From JAJYIW01 sp963781665 (GTDB lineage Bacteria; Chloroflexota; Anaerolineae; Anaerolineales; Anaerolineaceae): a stretch of DNA of 64,000 nt. The position numbers and the translations under genes are program-made. Of the stretch, positions 51,842 through 60,021 are shown in pieces. The stretch is taken from contig CAWAGA010000002.1 of assembly GCA_963781665.1 (NCBI GenBank), forward strand, positions 3,038,001-3,102,000. Reading direction: 5' to 3'. The notes beneath the pieces were generated by a model. It was not told the origin of the DNA. It did not search any database and was given only the letters and a program-made list of their open reading frames with translations. Within the stretch, counting starts at the first letter, position 1; each line of letters begins with the position of its first letter.

Positions 51842-52213
51842 ATGGCAGAACAAATCCCGAATACATTTATTGAGTGGCTGGAAGTTAGGTTAAATGAATC
51901 CCATCTGACCGTCTACCAATTAGCCAAAAAAGCGAAAATTTCCAATACCGTATTCATGAGAGCGCGGCAAGGCAAAGTTCCCAAGTGGAAAGCCTGTGTG
52001 GCTATTGCGAATGCATTGGAGGTTGACCCAACTGAGGTATTTCGGGCTGCCGGACTGATACTACCGGTTCCGCAGGTGGACCCGGATTTCGAAGAATTTT
52101 GGTATTACTGCAAGCAACTTCTACCCGAATACCAGAAATTGGTTTTCAAGCTTCTCCGCTTACTTGCTGATGAAGAAATTGGATGGAAGGATGCGTTTCC
52201 CCTAATGGGTTAA
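51842..52213 (+). CDS. XRE-family helix-turn-helix regulator
   Basis: The start is at ATG 51842 (MAEQIPNTFIEWLEVRLNES) behind AAAAGGTGA. The 123-residue protein has a Cro/C1-type HTH at ~10-62: LNESHLTVYQLAKKAKISNT, VFMRARQGKVPKWKACVAIA, NALEVDPTEVFRAAG. The C-terminal helical part (FEEFWYYCKQLLPEYQKLVF KLLRLL) probably dimerises. It lies upstream of the RecA-like/PolB cassette on the same strand, and may be the repressor of that cassette or of the mobile element. Confidence 0.82.
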   Translation: MAEQIPNTFIEWLEVRLNESHLTVYQLAKKAKISNTVFMRARQGKVPKWKACVAIANALEVDPTEVFRAAGLILPVPQVDPDFEEFWYYCKQLLPEYQKLVFKLLRLLADEEIGWKDAFPLMG

Positions 52214-52317
52214 TCAGACCCTTTGAATATCACTTATCGGGGTTAACCTAAAAATCATCTCACCAGACACCTCAGGAGGGGATACCATTTTCCTTCTTTC
52301 CTGGGTATCGTTGAGGT

Positions 52318-52857
52318 ATGTTGACATCGATTGTTCATCCTTGCCCCCAACTCTTATTGATTTCCACCTCCCCAGGTGCGAGCCTCGGGATGATGGAGGA
52401 ACTGATCGCTGGTCTTGCTTTGACAGGCAAGGTCATCGTCATTGATGGTGGCAACTGCTTCAATTCCTATGCCATCGCCCATATTATCCGTCAGAAGAAC
52501 CTCGATCACCGGTCGGCCTTGAGCAACATCTGGGTTGCCCGGGCGTTCACCTGCCAGCAGATGGTGGCATTACTGGAACGGACACCGGCAGATGGCTCTC
52601 CCAAGATTGTCTTGAACTTTCTCTCCACCTTTAAAGATGATGGCATCGACTTAGCTGAGCGGGGTATTCTATTTCGCCGCTGCCTGGATGCGCTCCGCTG
52701 TTTGAATAAAACGGCCCCGGTGTATGTCAACAGCCATATCCCGGATGAAAATCAAGTGGACGGGCAGGCCTGGTTCGCCACCCTCGAGAATGCTGCGGGG
52801 ATCGTCCTGCTGCTCAAAGACAGATCGCTCCCGCTTCCGTCAGAAAGGATGTTTTAG
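52318..52857 (+). CDS. RecA/KaiC-fold protein lacking a Walker A lysine
   Basis: The 179-residue protein follows a RecA-like core order: beta-strand QLLLISTSPGASLGMMEELI, then KVIVIDGGNCFNSYAIAHII, WVARAFTCQQMVALLE, KIVLNFLSTFKDD, YVNSHIPDEN and AAGIVLLLKDRS. Where a P-loop GxxxxGK[ST] should be it has SPGASLGM, without Lys or Ser/Thr, so ATP hydrolysis is unlikely. Inactive RecA-like partners of polymerases (ImuA/SulA type) are known in mutagenesis cassettes. Gene order supports that comparison: the next two genes are a small helical protein (1 bp gap) and a family-B polymerase. Confidence 0.65.
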   Translation: MLTSIVHPCPQLLLISTSPGASLGMMEELIAGLALTGKVIVIDGGNCFNSYAIAHIIRQKNLDHRSALSNIWVARAFTCQQMVALLERTPADGSPKIVLNFLSTFKDDGIDLAERGILFRRCLDALRCLNKTAPVYVNSHIPDENQVDGQAWFATLENAAGIVLLLKDRSLPLPSERMF

Positions 52858-52858
52858 T

Positions 52859-53143
52859 ATGGGCCGTACATTAGCTACTGCCAGCCAGATCATCCTCACC
52901 GAAGAGCAGGCGCTGAAAGACTTTCGCCGAGCATTGCGCAAACCCCAACAGCAGGCCTTCGACGACCTGTTCTCCAACGCCCGTAAGCAGGTGGCAGCCA
53001 TCACCATGGCCAGCAATGCTCTCCCCTTTGAGACGGTCCTACTGGCCATGCTGGTGGAGGAGCATACCGAGGTCCAGCGGCTGCGGGAGGAGGTTTCCAT
53101 CCTGAACTGCCGGCTGGACAGCCTGTTGGGAAAAGGTGAATGA
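52859..53143 (+). CDS. Small helical protein between RecA-like and PolB genes
   Basis: The 94-residue protein starts at ATG 52859, one base after the RecA-like stop, and overlaps the polymerase start by 8 bp, so all three are coupled. It is alpha-helical: ILTEEQALKDFRRALRKPQQ, AFDDLFSNARKQVAAITMAS, LAMLVEEHTEVQRLREEVSI LN, the last being a leucine-rich coiled coil. No known family. Gene position suggests an adaptor between polymerase and RecA-like protein. Confidence 0.65.
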   Translation: MGRTLATASQIILTEEQALKDFRRALRKPQQQAFDDLFSNARKQVAAITMASNALPFETVLLAMLVEEHTEVQRLREEVSILNCRLDSLLGKGE

Positions 53144-55427
53144 AGCCGAAGGCTTTCTACTGGATGTTTATCCCGACCCGGTGTCAGGAGGATTGTCCCT
53201 ATGGCTGGTTGGGGAAAATGGCACTCGGCTGCACCTTCGCCAGCAATTCCCGATCCCCTTCTATGTCGCTGGTCCTGAAAAACGCCTGCGCGCCTTGTGG
53301 ACCTTCCTGGAAGAGCGTTATGCGGATATCTGGCTCGAGTTGGTCGAAAGGCGCGACCTGTTTTTGCCTCACCCCATCCCCGTCCTGGAGGTGCGGGTGG
53401 AAAAGGCCATCCAGCAGCCGCGCATCTTCCGCATCGCCGCCGAGAAATTCCCTGACTTAGATTTCTACAACGCCGATCTGCCGCTCCTACCCCAATACGC
53501 TGCCGGCTTTGACGTCTTCCCACTGACCCGCTGTAAAGCGCAGTATGACAAGGAGGGCTGGGTAAGATCGATCCAATCGATGGAATCTCGCTGGGACCTG
53601 GATCCTAAAACATCTTCGCTCAGGATATTATCTCTGGCTCCCGACTGTGACCCCTTCCACGCTCATCCCACCAACCTTATCGCCAGCTTCGACCGCTTTA
53701 CCCGCTTGCTGCCCCTCCAGCCGGAGCGAGCCTTCCTGGCCGGGTTGGCATCCATCTTACGTAGTTTCGACCCGGATTTGATTCTCACCGATTGGGGCGA
53801 TACCTGGCTGCTGCCGCTCCTTCTGGAAATGGCAAAGGATCGGCATGATCTCCTTCCCCTCAATCGGGACCCCGACCGGCCGGCGCAGCTCAAGAAAGCC
53901 CGCTCCTACCAGTCCTACGGCCAGATCGTCTACCGGGGCTTGCAGGTCCACCTGCACGGCCGGCTCCACATCGACCGCAAGAACGCCCTGCTCTATTCGG
54001 ACTGCGGCTTGCCCGGGATCTTCGAACTCTCCCGGGTCAGCGGTCTGCCCATCCAGGTGGCAGCTCGCAACTCACCTGGGGCGGGGATCACCGCCATGCA
54101 GATGATCACCGCCCTGCGATCTAAAATCTTGATTCCCTACCATAAACAGCAGGTAGAGCGCTTCAAGACTGCCCAGGACCTTATCGAAGCAGATAAAGGC
54201 GGACTGGTAGCCGCCCCCTTGCCGGGGGTATTTGAGAACGTGGCCGAAATCGACTTCGTCGGCATGTACCCGGCCATCATCCGCAAGTTCAACATCTCCC
54301 CGGACACCCTGGAGGAAAACGAAAATGCCATCGAAGTGCCGGGGATCAACCTGCGCCTGAGCCAGGACCGCCTGGGGATCCTGCCTGCGACGATCTCGCC
54401 CCTCCTGGACAAACGCATCACCATCAAACGCACGCTGCTAGGGATGGATGCCAGAGACTGCCGTTATGACCCCTATAAAGCCAGGTCGTCAGCCCTCAAG
54501 TGGCTGCTGGTGGTCTCGTTTGGCTATGCCGGTTACCGCAATGCCAAGTTTGGACGCATTGAAGCCCACCAGGCGATCACCGCCTATGCGAGGGATGTGA
54601 TCTTGCAGGCTAAGGAGGTGGCTGAAGGCATGGGGTTTGACGTCCTGCACATGTACATCGATTGCCTGTGGGTGCAGAAATCAGGGGCATCCGAAGTCAA
54701 GGATTTCCAGCCCTTGCTGGATAAGATCGTGGAAGTCACCGGTCTACCGATCTCCCTGGATGGCGTTTTCAAATGGGTCACCTTCCTGCAATCGAGGATT
54801 AACCCCAGGGTGACCGTCTCGAACCGCTATTTCGGCGTCTTCCAGAGTGGCGAGATCAAGGTGCGGGGGATCGAAGTCAGAAGGCATGACACCTGCGGTT
54901 TCGTTGGTCAAACCCAGATGGAGATCGTTGGTCTGTTAGCGAGCGTAAAGAAGGCAGATGAATTCAAAGCCGTCATGCCTGAGATCATCCGCCTGCTGCG
55001 CCAACGGTTGAGAGACTTGCGGGAAGGGGTGGTGCCGGTGGAGCAGCTCATTGTCAGGCAGCGTATCACCCGGCCGACCGGGCAGTATGTCACCCCATCG
55101 CCGGCAGCCAGGGCAGCCATCCAATTGGAGCAAGCGGGCAAGCAGGTGGATCCCGGGCAGTACGTACAGTTTGTGTTCTCGCTGGGAAAGCCGGGGGTCA
55201 TTCCATGGGATCTGCCGGGTGAGATCGACAGCCGCCAGATCGACGTGCCGAGATACGCCAGGCTTCTAAGAATGGCTGCTGAGACGGTGCTGCAGTCGGT
55301 AGGAATCCAGGCTGAGGATCTCAGGAACTGGTTGGCAGGTAGTCCGATCGGGATGAGAGCCTTACCCTTGAAGGATGCCTGCGGTAGGCCGGTGATGGGA
55401 TTGTTGACTCCTTTTGTACATGATTAA
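53136..55427 (+). CDS. Divergent family-B DNA polymerase
   Basis: The 763-residue protein starts at GTG 53136. Motif A is AEIDFVGMYPAIIRK (Asp ~372), the motif B region is SALKWLLVVSFGYAGYRNAK (~452-471), and motif C is LHMYIDCLWVQ (Asp ~509). Motif C in active enzymes is YGDTDS; here the first Asp is replaced by Tyr and only the second remains. The N-terminal exonuclease region (SFDPDLILTDWGDTWLLPLL) lacks the expected DxE and N...D residues, so proofreading is probably lost. Catalysis may be weakened or specialised (lesion bypass). It is the third gene of a coupled cassette in an integrase-bearing element. Intact reading frame. Confidence 0.85.
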   Translation: MNEAEGFLLDVYPDPVSGGLSLWLVGENGTRLHLRQQFPIPFYVAGPEKRLRALWTFLEERYADIWLELVERRDLFLPHPIPVLEVRVEKAIQQPRIFRIAAEKFPDLDFYNADLPLLPQYAAGFDVFPLTRCKAQYDKEGWVRSIQSMESRWDLDPKTSSLRILSLAPDCDPFHAHPTNLIASFDRFTRLLPLQPERAFLAGLASILRSFDPDLILTDWGDTWLLPLLLEMAKDRHDLLPLNRDPDRPAQLKKARSYQSYGQIVYRGLQVHLHGRLHIDRKNALLYSDCGLPGIFELSRVSGLPIQVAARNSPGAGITAMQMITALRSKILIPYHKQQVERFKTAQDLIEADKGGLVAAPLPGVFENVAEIDFVGMYPAIIRKFNISPDTLEENENAIEVPGINLRLSQDRLGILPATISPLLDKRITIKRTLLGMDARDCRYDPYKARSSALKWLLVVSFGYAGYRNAKFGRIEAHQAITAYARDVILQAKEVAEGMGFDVLHMYIDCLWVQKSGASEVKDFQPLLDKIVEVTGLPISLDGVFKWVTFLQSRINPRVTVSNRYFGVFQSGEIKVRGIEVRRHDTCGFVGQTQMEIVGLLASVKKADEFKAVMPEIIRLLRQRLRDLREGVVPVEQLIVRQRITRPTGQYVTPSPAARAAIQLEQAGKQVDPGQYVQFVFSLGKPGVIPWDLPGEIDSRQIDVPRYARLLRMAAETVLQSVGIQAEDLRNWLAGSPIGMRALPLKDACGRPVMGLLTPFVHD

Positions 55428-56275
55428 CCCATCCCTTTTCGAGCTACAGCCAAAAAGTGCGGGCTGACCCCTTTCAAAGAAGGCTCGTGTTCCACGGCCC
55501 GTACGGCGTTCAGGATCGCTTCACGGCTGCTTTCTTCTGCCCACAAGGCATCGATATTTGGGGTAATCCACCCCGGCCCCTCGACGGCCAGAATATCAGC
55601 GTCCACAAAGCCGGCATCTAGCACTTCAGAAATCAGCTCATCCGGAAGGTGGAAGAAAGCACGCGTAAAGAACGGCAGGCTTTCAGGGCGGAAATGCTGA
55701 CCATCTGCCAACTCACGCATGAACATGGCAATATAATCGGGGTCCTCCATCATGCGGTTCGATGCGCCATAAGTGCTCAAACCCCATAGCAAGGATCCGA
55801 ACCGGGAGATCGCCGCGGCAGCCAGCAAGCCGCCAGGTTTGAGCACTCGCCAGGCTTCATGCAGCGCCTTGCCCCGATCTGCTCGTTCCGAAAGATGATA
55901 CAGCGGTCCCATCACCAGTACCGCATCCGCCGATTGGTCCAGCCTGGGGATAGAGCGCGCATCGGCTACCTCGGTAGTAGCCAGAGGGTGATGAGGCTGT
56001 TGGGCTGAAAGTTCGCGAGCCCGATCGACATTTGCCGGAGATAGCTCAAGCAGATGGACTTTATATCCCAGCTATGCCAGCCACAGCGAGTAGATACCGG
56101 TGGCTCCGCCAATATCGTAAATCACCGCGGGAGCAGGAGGCAAATAGCGGAGCAAGATCTCTTTCGTCCGGTCATACTCAATCAGGCCGATCCCGCTCTT
56201 CAGGCGAGTTTCTTCACCGCCCTCAGCGTAATAATCCAATATTTGATTGCGAAAATGGTCAGTACCTTCGTTCAT
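55424..56275 (-). pseudogene. SAM-dependent methyltransferase with internal TAG
   Basis: The gene starts at ATG 56275 (MNEGTDHFRNQILDYYAEGG). AVIYDIGGATGIYSLWLA is the SAM-binding motif I. A TAG at 56072-56074 interrupts, and the same frame continues LGYKVHLLELSPANVDRARE, ADAVLVMGPLYHLSERADRG and EAWRVLKPGGLLAAAAISRF to 55424, giving ~283 residues. A CAG-to-TAG change would explain it. Class I methyltransferases of this type act on small molecules; the substrate is unknown. The stop overlaps the PolB 3' end by 4 bp, convergently. Confidence 0.82.
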
Positions 56276-56458
56276 TAAACAACCTCATGGAAATAATTTT
56301 ATGGCTGACAGTTTATAAATTTCTTTAAAAGTATATCTTCAGTCTTTTTAATCTAAAAGTTCTGAACCAGGAACAAAGTCGAGCAGGTCTTACCCTCGGC
56401 TTTGTTTTGTTTTCCCACAAACCCTCAATTCACTCTATAGAGAAAAGGACGGTTGAAA

Positions 56459-56671
56459 ATGGAAGCAAATGAATTATCCCTGTTCAATGAAACAAGGTTG
56501 TTGAAGGCAACCGAAGTTGCCAAAATTCTGAACATCAGCCGGGCGTTGGCTTATCAGTTAATGCAGCAACGTCGGATTGGCACGGTGCATATTCGTGGTG
56601 CCTGCCGGGTGCGACCTGCTGATTTGCAGAAATTTATCGAGGATAACGTCACTCCTGCTGAGAAATGGTAA
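56459..56671 (+). CDS. Excisionase/MerR-like helix-turn-helix protein
   Basis: The 70-residue protein from ATG 56459 (an AAAAGGACGG lies upstream) has LLKATEVAKILNISRALAYQ, LMQQRRIGTVHIRGACRVRP, ADLQKFIEDN, the standard excisionase winged helix (HTH_17). Such proteins bend DNA at attachment sites and set the direction of integrase action. It lies 135 bp before the integrase on the same strand. Confidence 0.85.
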   Translation: MEANELSLFNETRLLKATEVAKILNISRALAYQLMQQRRIGTVHIRGACRVRPADLQKFIEDNVTPAEKW

Positions 56672-56806
56672 GGGTAGAATGTTGCACCAGTTCATTATTG
56701 TCCAAAGCCGACTTGGGAGTAAAATTGATCTTGCAGAGTTGAACCTTACCAATTTAATAGGGCTTGCAGGATCGCTTTTCCCAAACTCAAGAAAGGAGTA
56801 AGGGAA

Positions 56807-57997
56807 ATGGCGAAAAGAGGCAATAACGAAGGCTCGATCACGAAGCGCTCCAATGGGACCTGGCGAGTCCAGGTTTCTCTAGGCGGTAAACGGCTTAGTT
56901 TTACTGCCAACACCAAAAGTGAGTGCCAGCTGTGGCTGCGTAAGACACTAGATCAGATCGATCAGGGTTTGACCTATCGGGGAACCCAGACGACGTTGGG
57001 TGAATTCCTTACAGGATGGATTGCGACGGTTAAGACATCGTTGCGGCCCAAAACCGCCCATCAATATGAGGAAATTACCCAAAACTATTTAATGCCAGGA
57101 TTGGGACCGATCAAGTTAAAGGATCTACGGGCTTTAGCCATAGATAATTTATACCAGGCTCAATTGAAAGCCGGTACCGGCGTTAGGACCGTTCGCTACA
57201 TCCATTCGGTGTTGCATGTGGCATTGGTTAAAGCGGTCAAGATGGGACTGATCGGATTCAACCCGGCAGATGGAGCAACCCCACCCCGGCTGGTCACTGA
57301 AGAGATGCAGGTACTGGACGAAACCCAGGTATCCCAATTCCTGGTTGCTGTACAGGATAACCGTAACAAGGCGCTCTATCATCTGGCAGTCAAGACCGGG
57401 ATGCGCCAGGCTGAGTTACTGGGTTTAAAGTGGGTTGATCTGAATTGGACGTCGGGATTATTACACATAAAACGACAAGTACAACGGCTCGAAGGGAAGG
57501 GATTCAATTTTTGTGAACCCAAGACGAAATCCGGCCGGCGTACTATTCAATTGGGGGAAACCACCCTTCAGGTCATGCGGGAGCATCTGGCAAATCAAGC
57601 GGTCGAAAAAGCGTTGGCTGGAACCAGATGGAAGGAAAAAGATCTCATTTTTCCGTCATCCATTGGAACACCCCTGGACTTGCGAAACCTGCTGCGAGAT
57701 TATAAGGAACTCCTGGATAAAGCAGGTCTGCCGGCGCTTCGCTTCCACGATTTACGCCATACCGCAGCTTCGATCATGCTCAAACATAATATCCCGGTGT
57801 TTACTGTCAGCAAAATCCTGGGTCACTCAAAGCCATCGATTACCCTGGACATCTACGGACATCTCATTCCAGGGATGCAGAGCGAAGCGGCTAGAATTAT
57901 GGATGATGCGCTAACGCCAGTCAAAATTGATCTGCAAAAACGGGTTAGGGATTCTGAAACTATTGCGGAAAGTAATCGTGGGGAAAAGGAATTGTGA
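56807..57997 (+). CDS. Tyrosine site-specific integrase next to tRNA-Lys
   Basis: The 396-residue protein starts at ATG 56807 behind AAAGGAG. It has an N-terminal arm-binding domain (GNNEGSITKRSNGTWRVQVS) and a core-binding SAM-like domain (TLGEFLTGWIATVKTSLRPK). The catalytic domain has Arg in GMRQAELLGLKWVDL, HxxR in FHDLRHTAAS, and LGHSKPSITLDIYGHL with the nucleophilic Tyr. It integrates an element by recombination at a tRNA 3' end. The tRNA-Lys 3' end lies 124 bp downstream, the normal position for an att site. GGTTGCACCC is repeated in tandem at 58021-58040. Intact. Confidence 0.93.
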   Translation: MAKRGNNEGSITKRSNGTWRVQVSLGGKRLSFTANTKSECQLWLRKTLDQIDQGLTYRGTQTTLGEFLTGWIATVKTSLRPKTAHQYEEITQNYLMPGLGPIKLKDLRALAIDNLYQAQLKAGTGVRTVRYIHSVLHVALVKAVKMGLIGFNPADGATPPRLVTEEMQVLDETQVSQFLVAVQDNRNKALYHLAVKTGMRQAELLGLKWVDLNWTSGLLHIKRQVQRLEGKGFNFCEPKTKSGRRTIQLGETTLQVMREHLANQAVEKALAGTRWKEKDLIFPSSIGTPLDLRNLLRDYKELLDKAGLPALRFHDLRHTAASIMLKHNIPVFTVSKILGHSKPSITLDIYGHLIPGMQSEAARIMDDALTPVKIDLQKRVRDSETIAESNRGEKEL

Positions 57998-58051
57998 CCG
58001 GAGATCAAAGTGATAAATCCGGTTGCACCCGGGTTGCACCCGAAATAAAAA

Positions 58052-58073
58052 CCCACTCGACTGAGTGGGCTTC
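58052..58073 (+). terminator. Integrase terminator
   Basis: CCCACTC (58052-58058) pairs with GAGTGGG (58063-58069) around GACT, followed by CTTC. The preceding A-rich run makes a bidirectional shape. Confidence 0.65.
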
Positions 58074-58104
58074 AACCGGCACCTGTGGGGGTCAATCAGG
58101 TCAT

Positions 58105-58260
58105 CCACCCCCATATATAGTGATCCACCGGGGACTCGAACCCCGAACCCACTGATTAAGAGTCAGTTGCTCTACCAATTGAGCTAGTGGACCTCGGTTT
58201 TTACTGTGTCATATGTGTCTATTTAGGCTTATTTTCACATCTCACCCCCATATATGGGGG
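58105..58260. repeat. ACCCCCATATAT direct repeat flanking the tRNA, one copy in a perfect palindrome
   Basis: ACCCCCATATA occurs at ~58107-58117, just beyond the tRNA 3' end, and again at 58244-58254, about 50 bp beyond its 5' end. There it forms the perfect 16-bp palindrome CCCCCATATATGGGGG (58245-58260). It could be an integrase/excisionase site or an operator. Confidence 0.5.
58121..58193 (-). tRNA. tRNA-Lys (anticodon CTT)
   Basis: On the minus strand: acceptor stem GGTCCAC/GTGGATC (one G-T pair), D-stem GCTC/GAGC with AATTGGTA loop, anticodon stem ACTGA/TCAGT enclosing CTCTTAA (anticodon CTT), variable region GGGTT, T-stem CGGGG/CCCCG with loop TTCGAGT, discriminator A. CCA is not encoded. 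The 3' end faces the integrase at 56807. Confidence 0.95.
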
Positions 58261-58304
58261 TCTATATTCTCTATTATTTCCTCTCTCTATGATGATTCCA
58301 ACGT

Positions 58305-58340
58305 AATTGCTACGGTAACTGCTACGGTAGCTACTGCGGT
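58305..58340. repeat. Tandem GCTACGGT repeats, left of the second integrase
   Basis: AATTGCTACGGTAACTGCTA CGGTAGCTACTGCGG contains GCTACGGT twice at 12-bp spacing plus a degenerate third. The same CAATTGCTACGGTT unit occurs twice at 59682-59707, on the other side of the integrase gene. Arm-type integrase sites are one possibility. Confidence 0.55.
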
Positions 58341-58425
58341 TAGACGACTGGTTTAGCTATTACTTTACTTGTTAATGATTCAGTGGCTCATATAGTCGCC
58401 AAGCGGTTTATATTTTAGCTGTGAA

Positions 58426-59556
58426 TTAGCGTTTTAGCAAGGTTCCAATCTTCGAAGCTGCTTCGGTTTGCATGGATGGAATGGTATGCGAATAGGTGTC
58501 CATGGTCAGGCTGATTTGTGAATGCCCCAGTCTTTCCTGGACGATTTTGGGGTGGACCCCTGCAGCAAGCAGAAGTGAAGCATGGGTATGCCGGCTGAAA
58601 TCGTGGAAGCGGATATCAGGGAGGCCTGATTTTTCGAGACAATTCTTGAAGTGTCGGATCAGGTTTCGTGGTGAGATTGGCGTGCCATTACTGGTGGTAA
58701 ACACCAGGCCGGTCTCCTGCCACTGGCCATTTGCTGATTGCTTTGAATGACCCTGGTATTCTCTTTGCTGCTTGAGCGCTTCAATTGCAAAATTAGGCAG
58801 GACCACCGGCCGGCGAGAAGTCTCACTTTTCGGTTCAGTGAACACAAGGCCTTTTCCAACCAGGTATTGGACTGCCTGCTGGATTTGGATAATCCCAGTC
58901 TCCAGAGAGACATCCTGCCAGCGCAAACCTAGCAGCTCACCTTCCCGCAATCCCGTTCCAGCAGCCAGCAGGTAGATTGGCTCCCAGCGATGCCCTTTGA
59001 CGCTGTCTAGAAATTTGTTCAGCTCTTCCACCGTAAAGGTTGGACGTGCCTTCCGTTTGACCGAAGGCGGATCGACCAAATCGGCAACATTTCGAACTAC
59101 CAATCCCCATCTGCCTGCATGTTCCAATGCTTTGTGAATGACGGAATGAATGAATTGGACCGTCCGGTGTGACAGCCCTGAATTGAGTTTCTTGGAGTAA
59201 AGAGATTGTAAATTCTCCGGGCGGAGCTGGGTCAACCGGATATCACCGATTTCTGGTTTGATGTGCATGCGGATGAGGTAGTTGTAGGCTTCAAGTGTTT
59301 TGGGGCGCAAGGTGTGCTCGGCGACATCAGTCATGTAGCGATCGATGAATTCACCCACGCGGATTTGATCCTTTTCAATGACCGTCCCATCCCGGATAGC
59401 ATCCCTTTGGGTCAGCAACCATCCCTTGACCACTTTCTGGCTCTTGGAGCGTTTGCGTTTCCTTTTTCCGTCTGGCAAAGATACATCTGCGACCCACAGA
59501 TTCTCCTTTTCCGAAAAGAAAATGGTTCCTTCACCTGAAGCCCTGCGTTTGCCCAT
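58426..59556 (-). CDS. Second tyrosine integrase, altered HxxR box
   Basis: The 376-residue protein has an N-terminal arm domain (GEGTIFFSEKENLWVADVSL), a SAM-like core domain (RVGEFIDRYMTDVAEHTLRP) and a catalytic domain with Arg in GLREGELLGLRWQDV and LGHSQISLTMDTYSHTI with Tyr. The box normally HxxR reads FHDFSRHTHAS: one extra residue between His and Arg (codons confirmed on the minus strand near 58590-58610). This may impair activity or be tolerated. It faces the tRNA from the 5' side and is related to, but distinct from, the integrase at 56807. It may belong to another element in tandem. Confidence 0.85.
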   Translation of the reverse strand: MGKRRASGEGTIFFSEKENLWVADVSLPDGKRKRKRSKSQKVVKGWLLTQRDAIRDGTVIEKDQIRVGEFIDRYMTDVAEHTLRPKTLEAYNYLIRMHIKPEIGDIRLTQLRPENLQSLYSKKLNSGLSHRTVQFIHSVIHKALEHAGRWGLVVRNVADLVDPPSVKRKARPTFTVEELNKFLDSVKGHRWEPIYLLAAGTGLREGELLGLRWQDVSLETGIIQIQQAVQYLVGKGLVFTEPKSETSRRPVVLPNFAIEALKQQREYQGHSKQSANGQWQETGLVFTTSNGTPISPRNLIRHFKNCLEKSGLPDIRFHDFSRHTHASLLLAAGVHPKIVQERLGHSQISLTMDTYSHTIPSMQTEAASKIGTLLKR

Positions 59557-59681
59557 GACGCCCCTATCCTTTTGAAATCTAAATGGGATATGGAAAATGA
59601 TAATTCTTGGCTACTAGAATTGGCACACTTGTTCTACGCCGTATTATACTTCGCTTTTTGTGGCCCAGGAGTGAGGCGGTG

Positions 59682-59712
59682 CAATTGCTACGGTTCAATT
59701 GCTACGGTTGCA
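59682..59712. repeat. Tandem CAATTGCTACGGTT repeat, right of the second integrase
   Basis: CAATTGCTACGGTT occurs twice back to back (59682-59695 and 59696-59708), matching the units at 58305-58340. A partial inverted copy, AGTTGCCGTCAGTAGCC, follows near 59734. Confidence 0.6.
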
Positions 59713-59870
59713 AATCGTGCCATGAAGCGGTGTAGTTGCCGTCAGTAGCCACACATATGCTCGGTCTACGGTTTACAAGACAGCTTCCAATTAGTAGAAA
59801 TTCGATGGGGATATCGAGCACAAATACAACTCTAAAGTCACTTAAACTGATGAAAATGGTTTACAGTAAG

Positions 59871-59957
59871 GCGTCCTATGGCTCAAGATAGGACGTCCTA
59901 CAATGACGTCCTATAGGGGTGTCCTAATAAAATACTATTTTGGGGATAGGGCGTCCT
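59871..59957. repeat. Iteron-like GTCCTA cluster
   Basis: GTCCTA occurs at 59873, 59895, 59908 and 59921, with GTCCTT at 59953. Most copies are preceded by AC or GC (GCGTCCTAT, GGACGTCCTA, TGACGTCCTATAGG). Spacings are 22, 13, 13 and 32. GGACGTCC is palindromic. It looks like a protein-binding array, such as a replication iteron or operator. Confidence 0.55.
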
Positions 59958-60021
59958 TTTGACCACCAGGAAGGCTCAAGGGCACTGTAATAATAGAAAA
60001 CCGCTTGTTCTTGGCACAAAG

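Larger units (their letters stand above)
59557..60021. other. Repeat-rich intergenic region
   Basis: About 460 bp without a supported gene. It holds the GCTACGGT repeats (59682-59712) and the GTCCTA cluster (59871-59957), described separately. The promoter of the second integrase should lie at its left end. Confidence 0.5.

Noticed and set aside
51842..57997. Casposon-like element (PolB plus integrase)
   Set aside because: No Cas1 integrase and no long terminal inverted repeats; integration is by a tyrosine recombinase at a tRNA.
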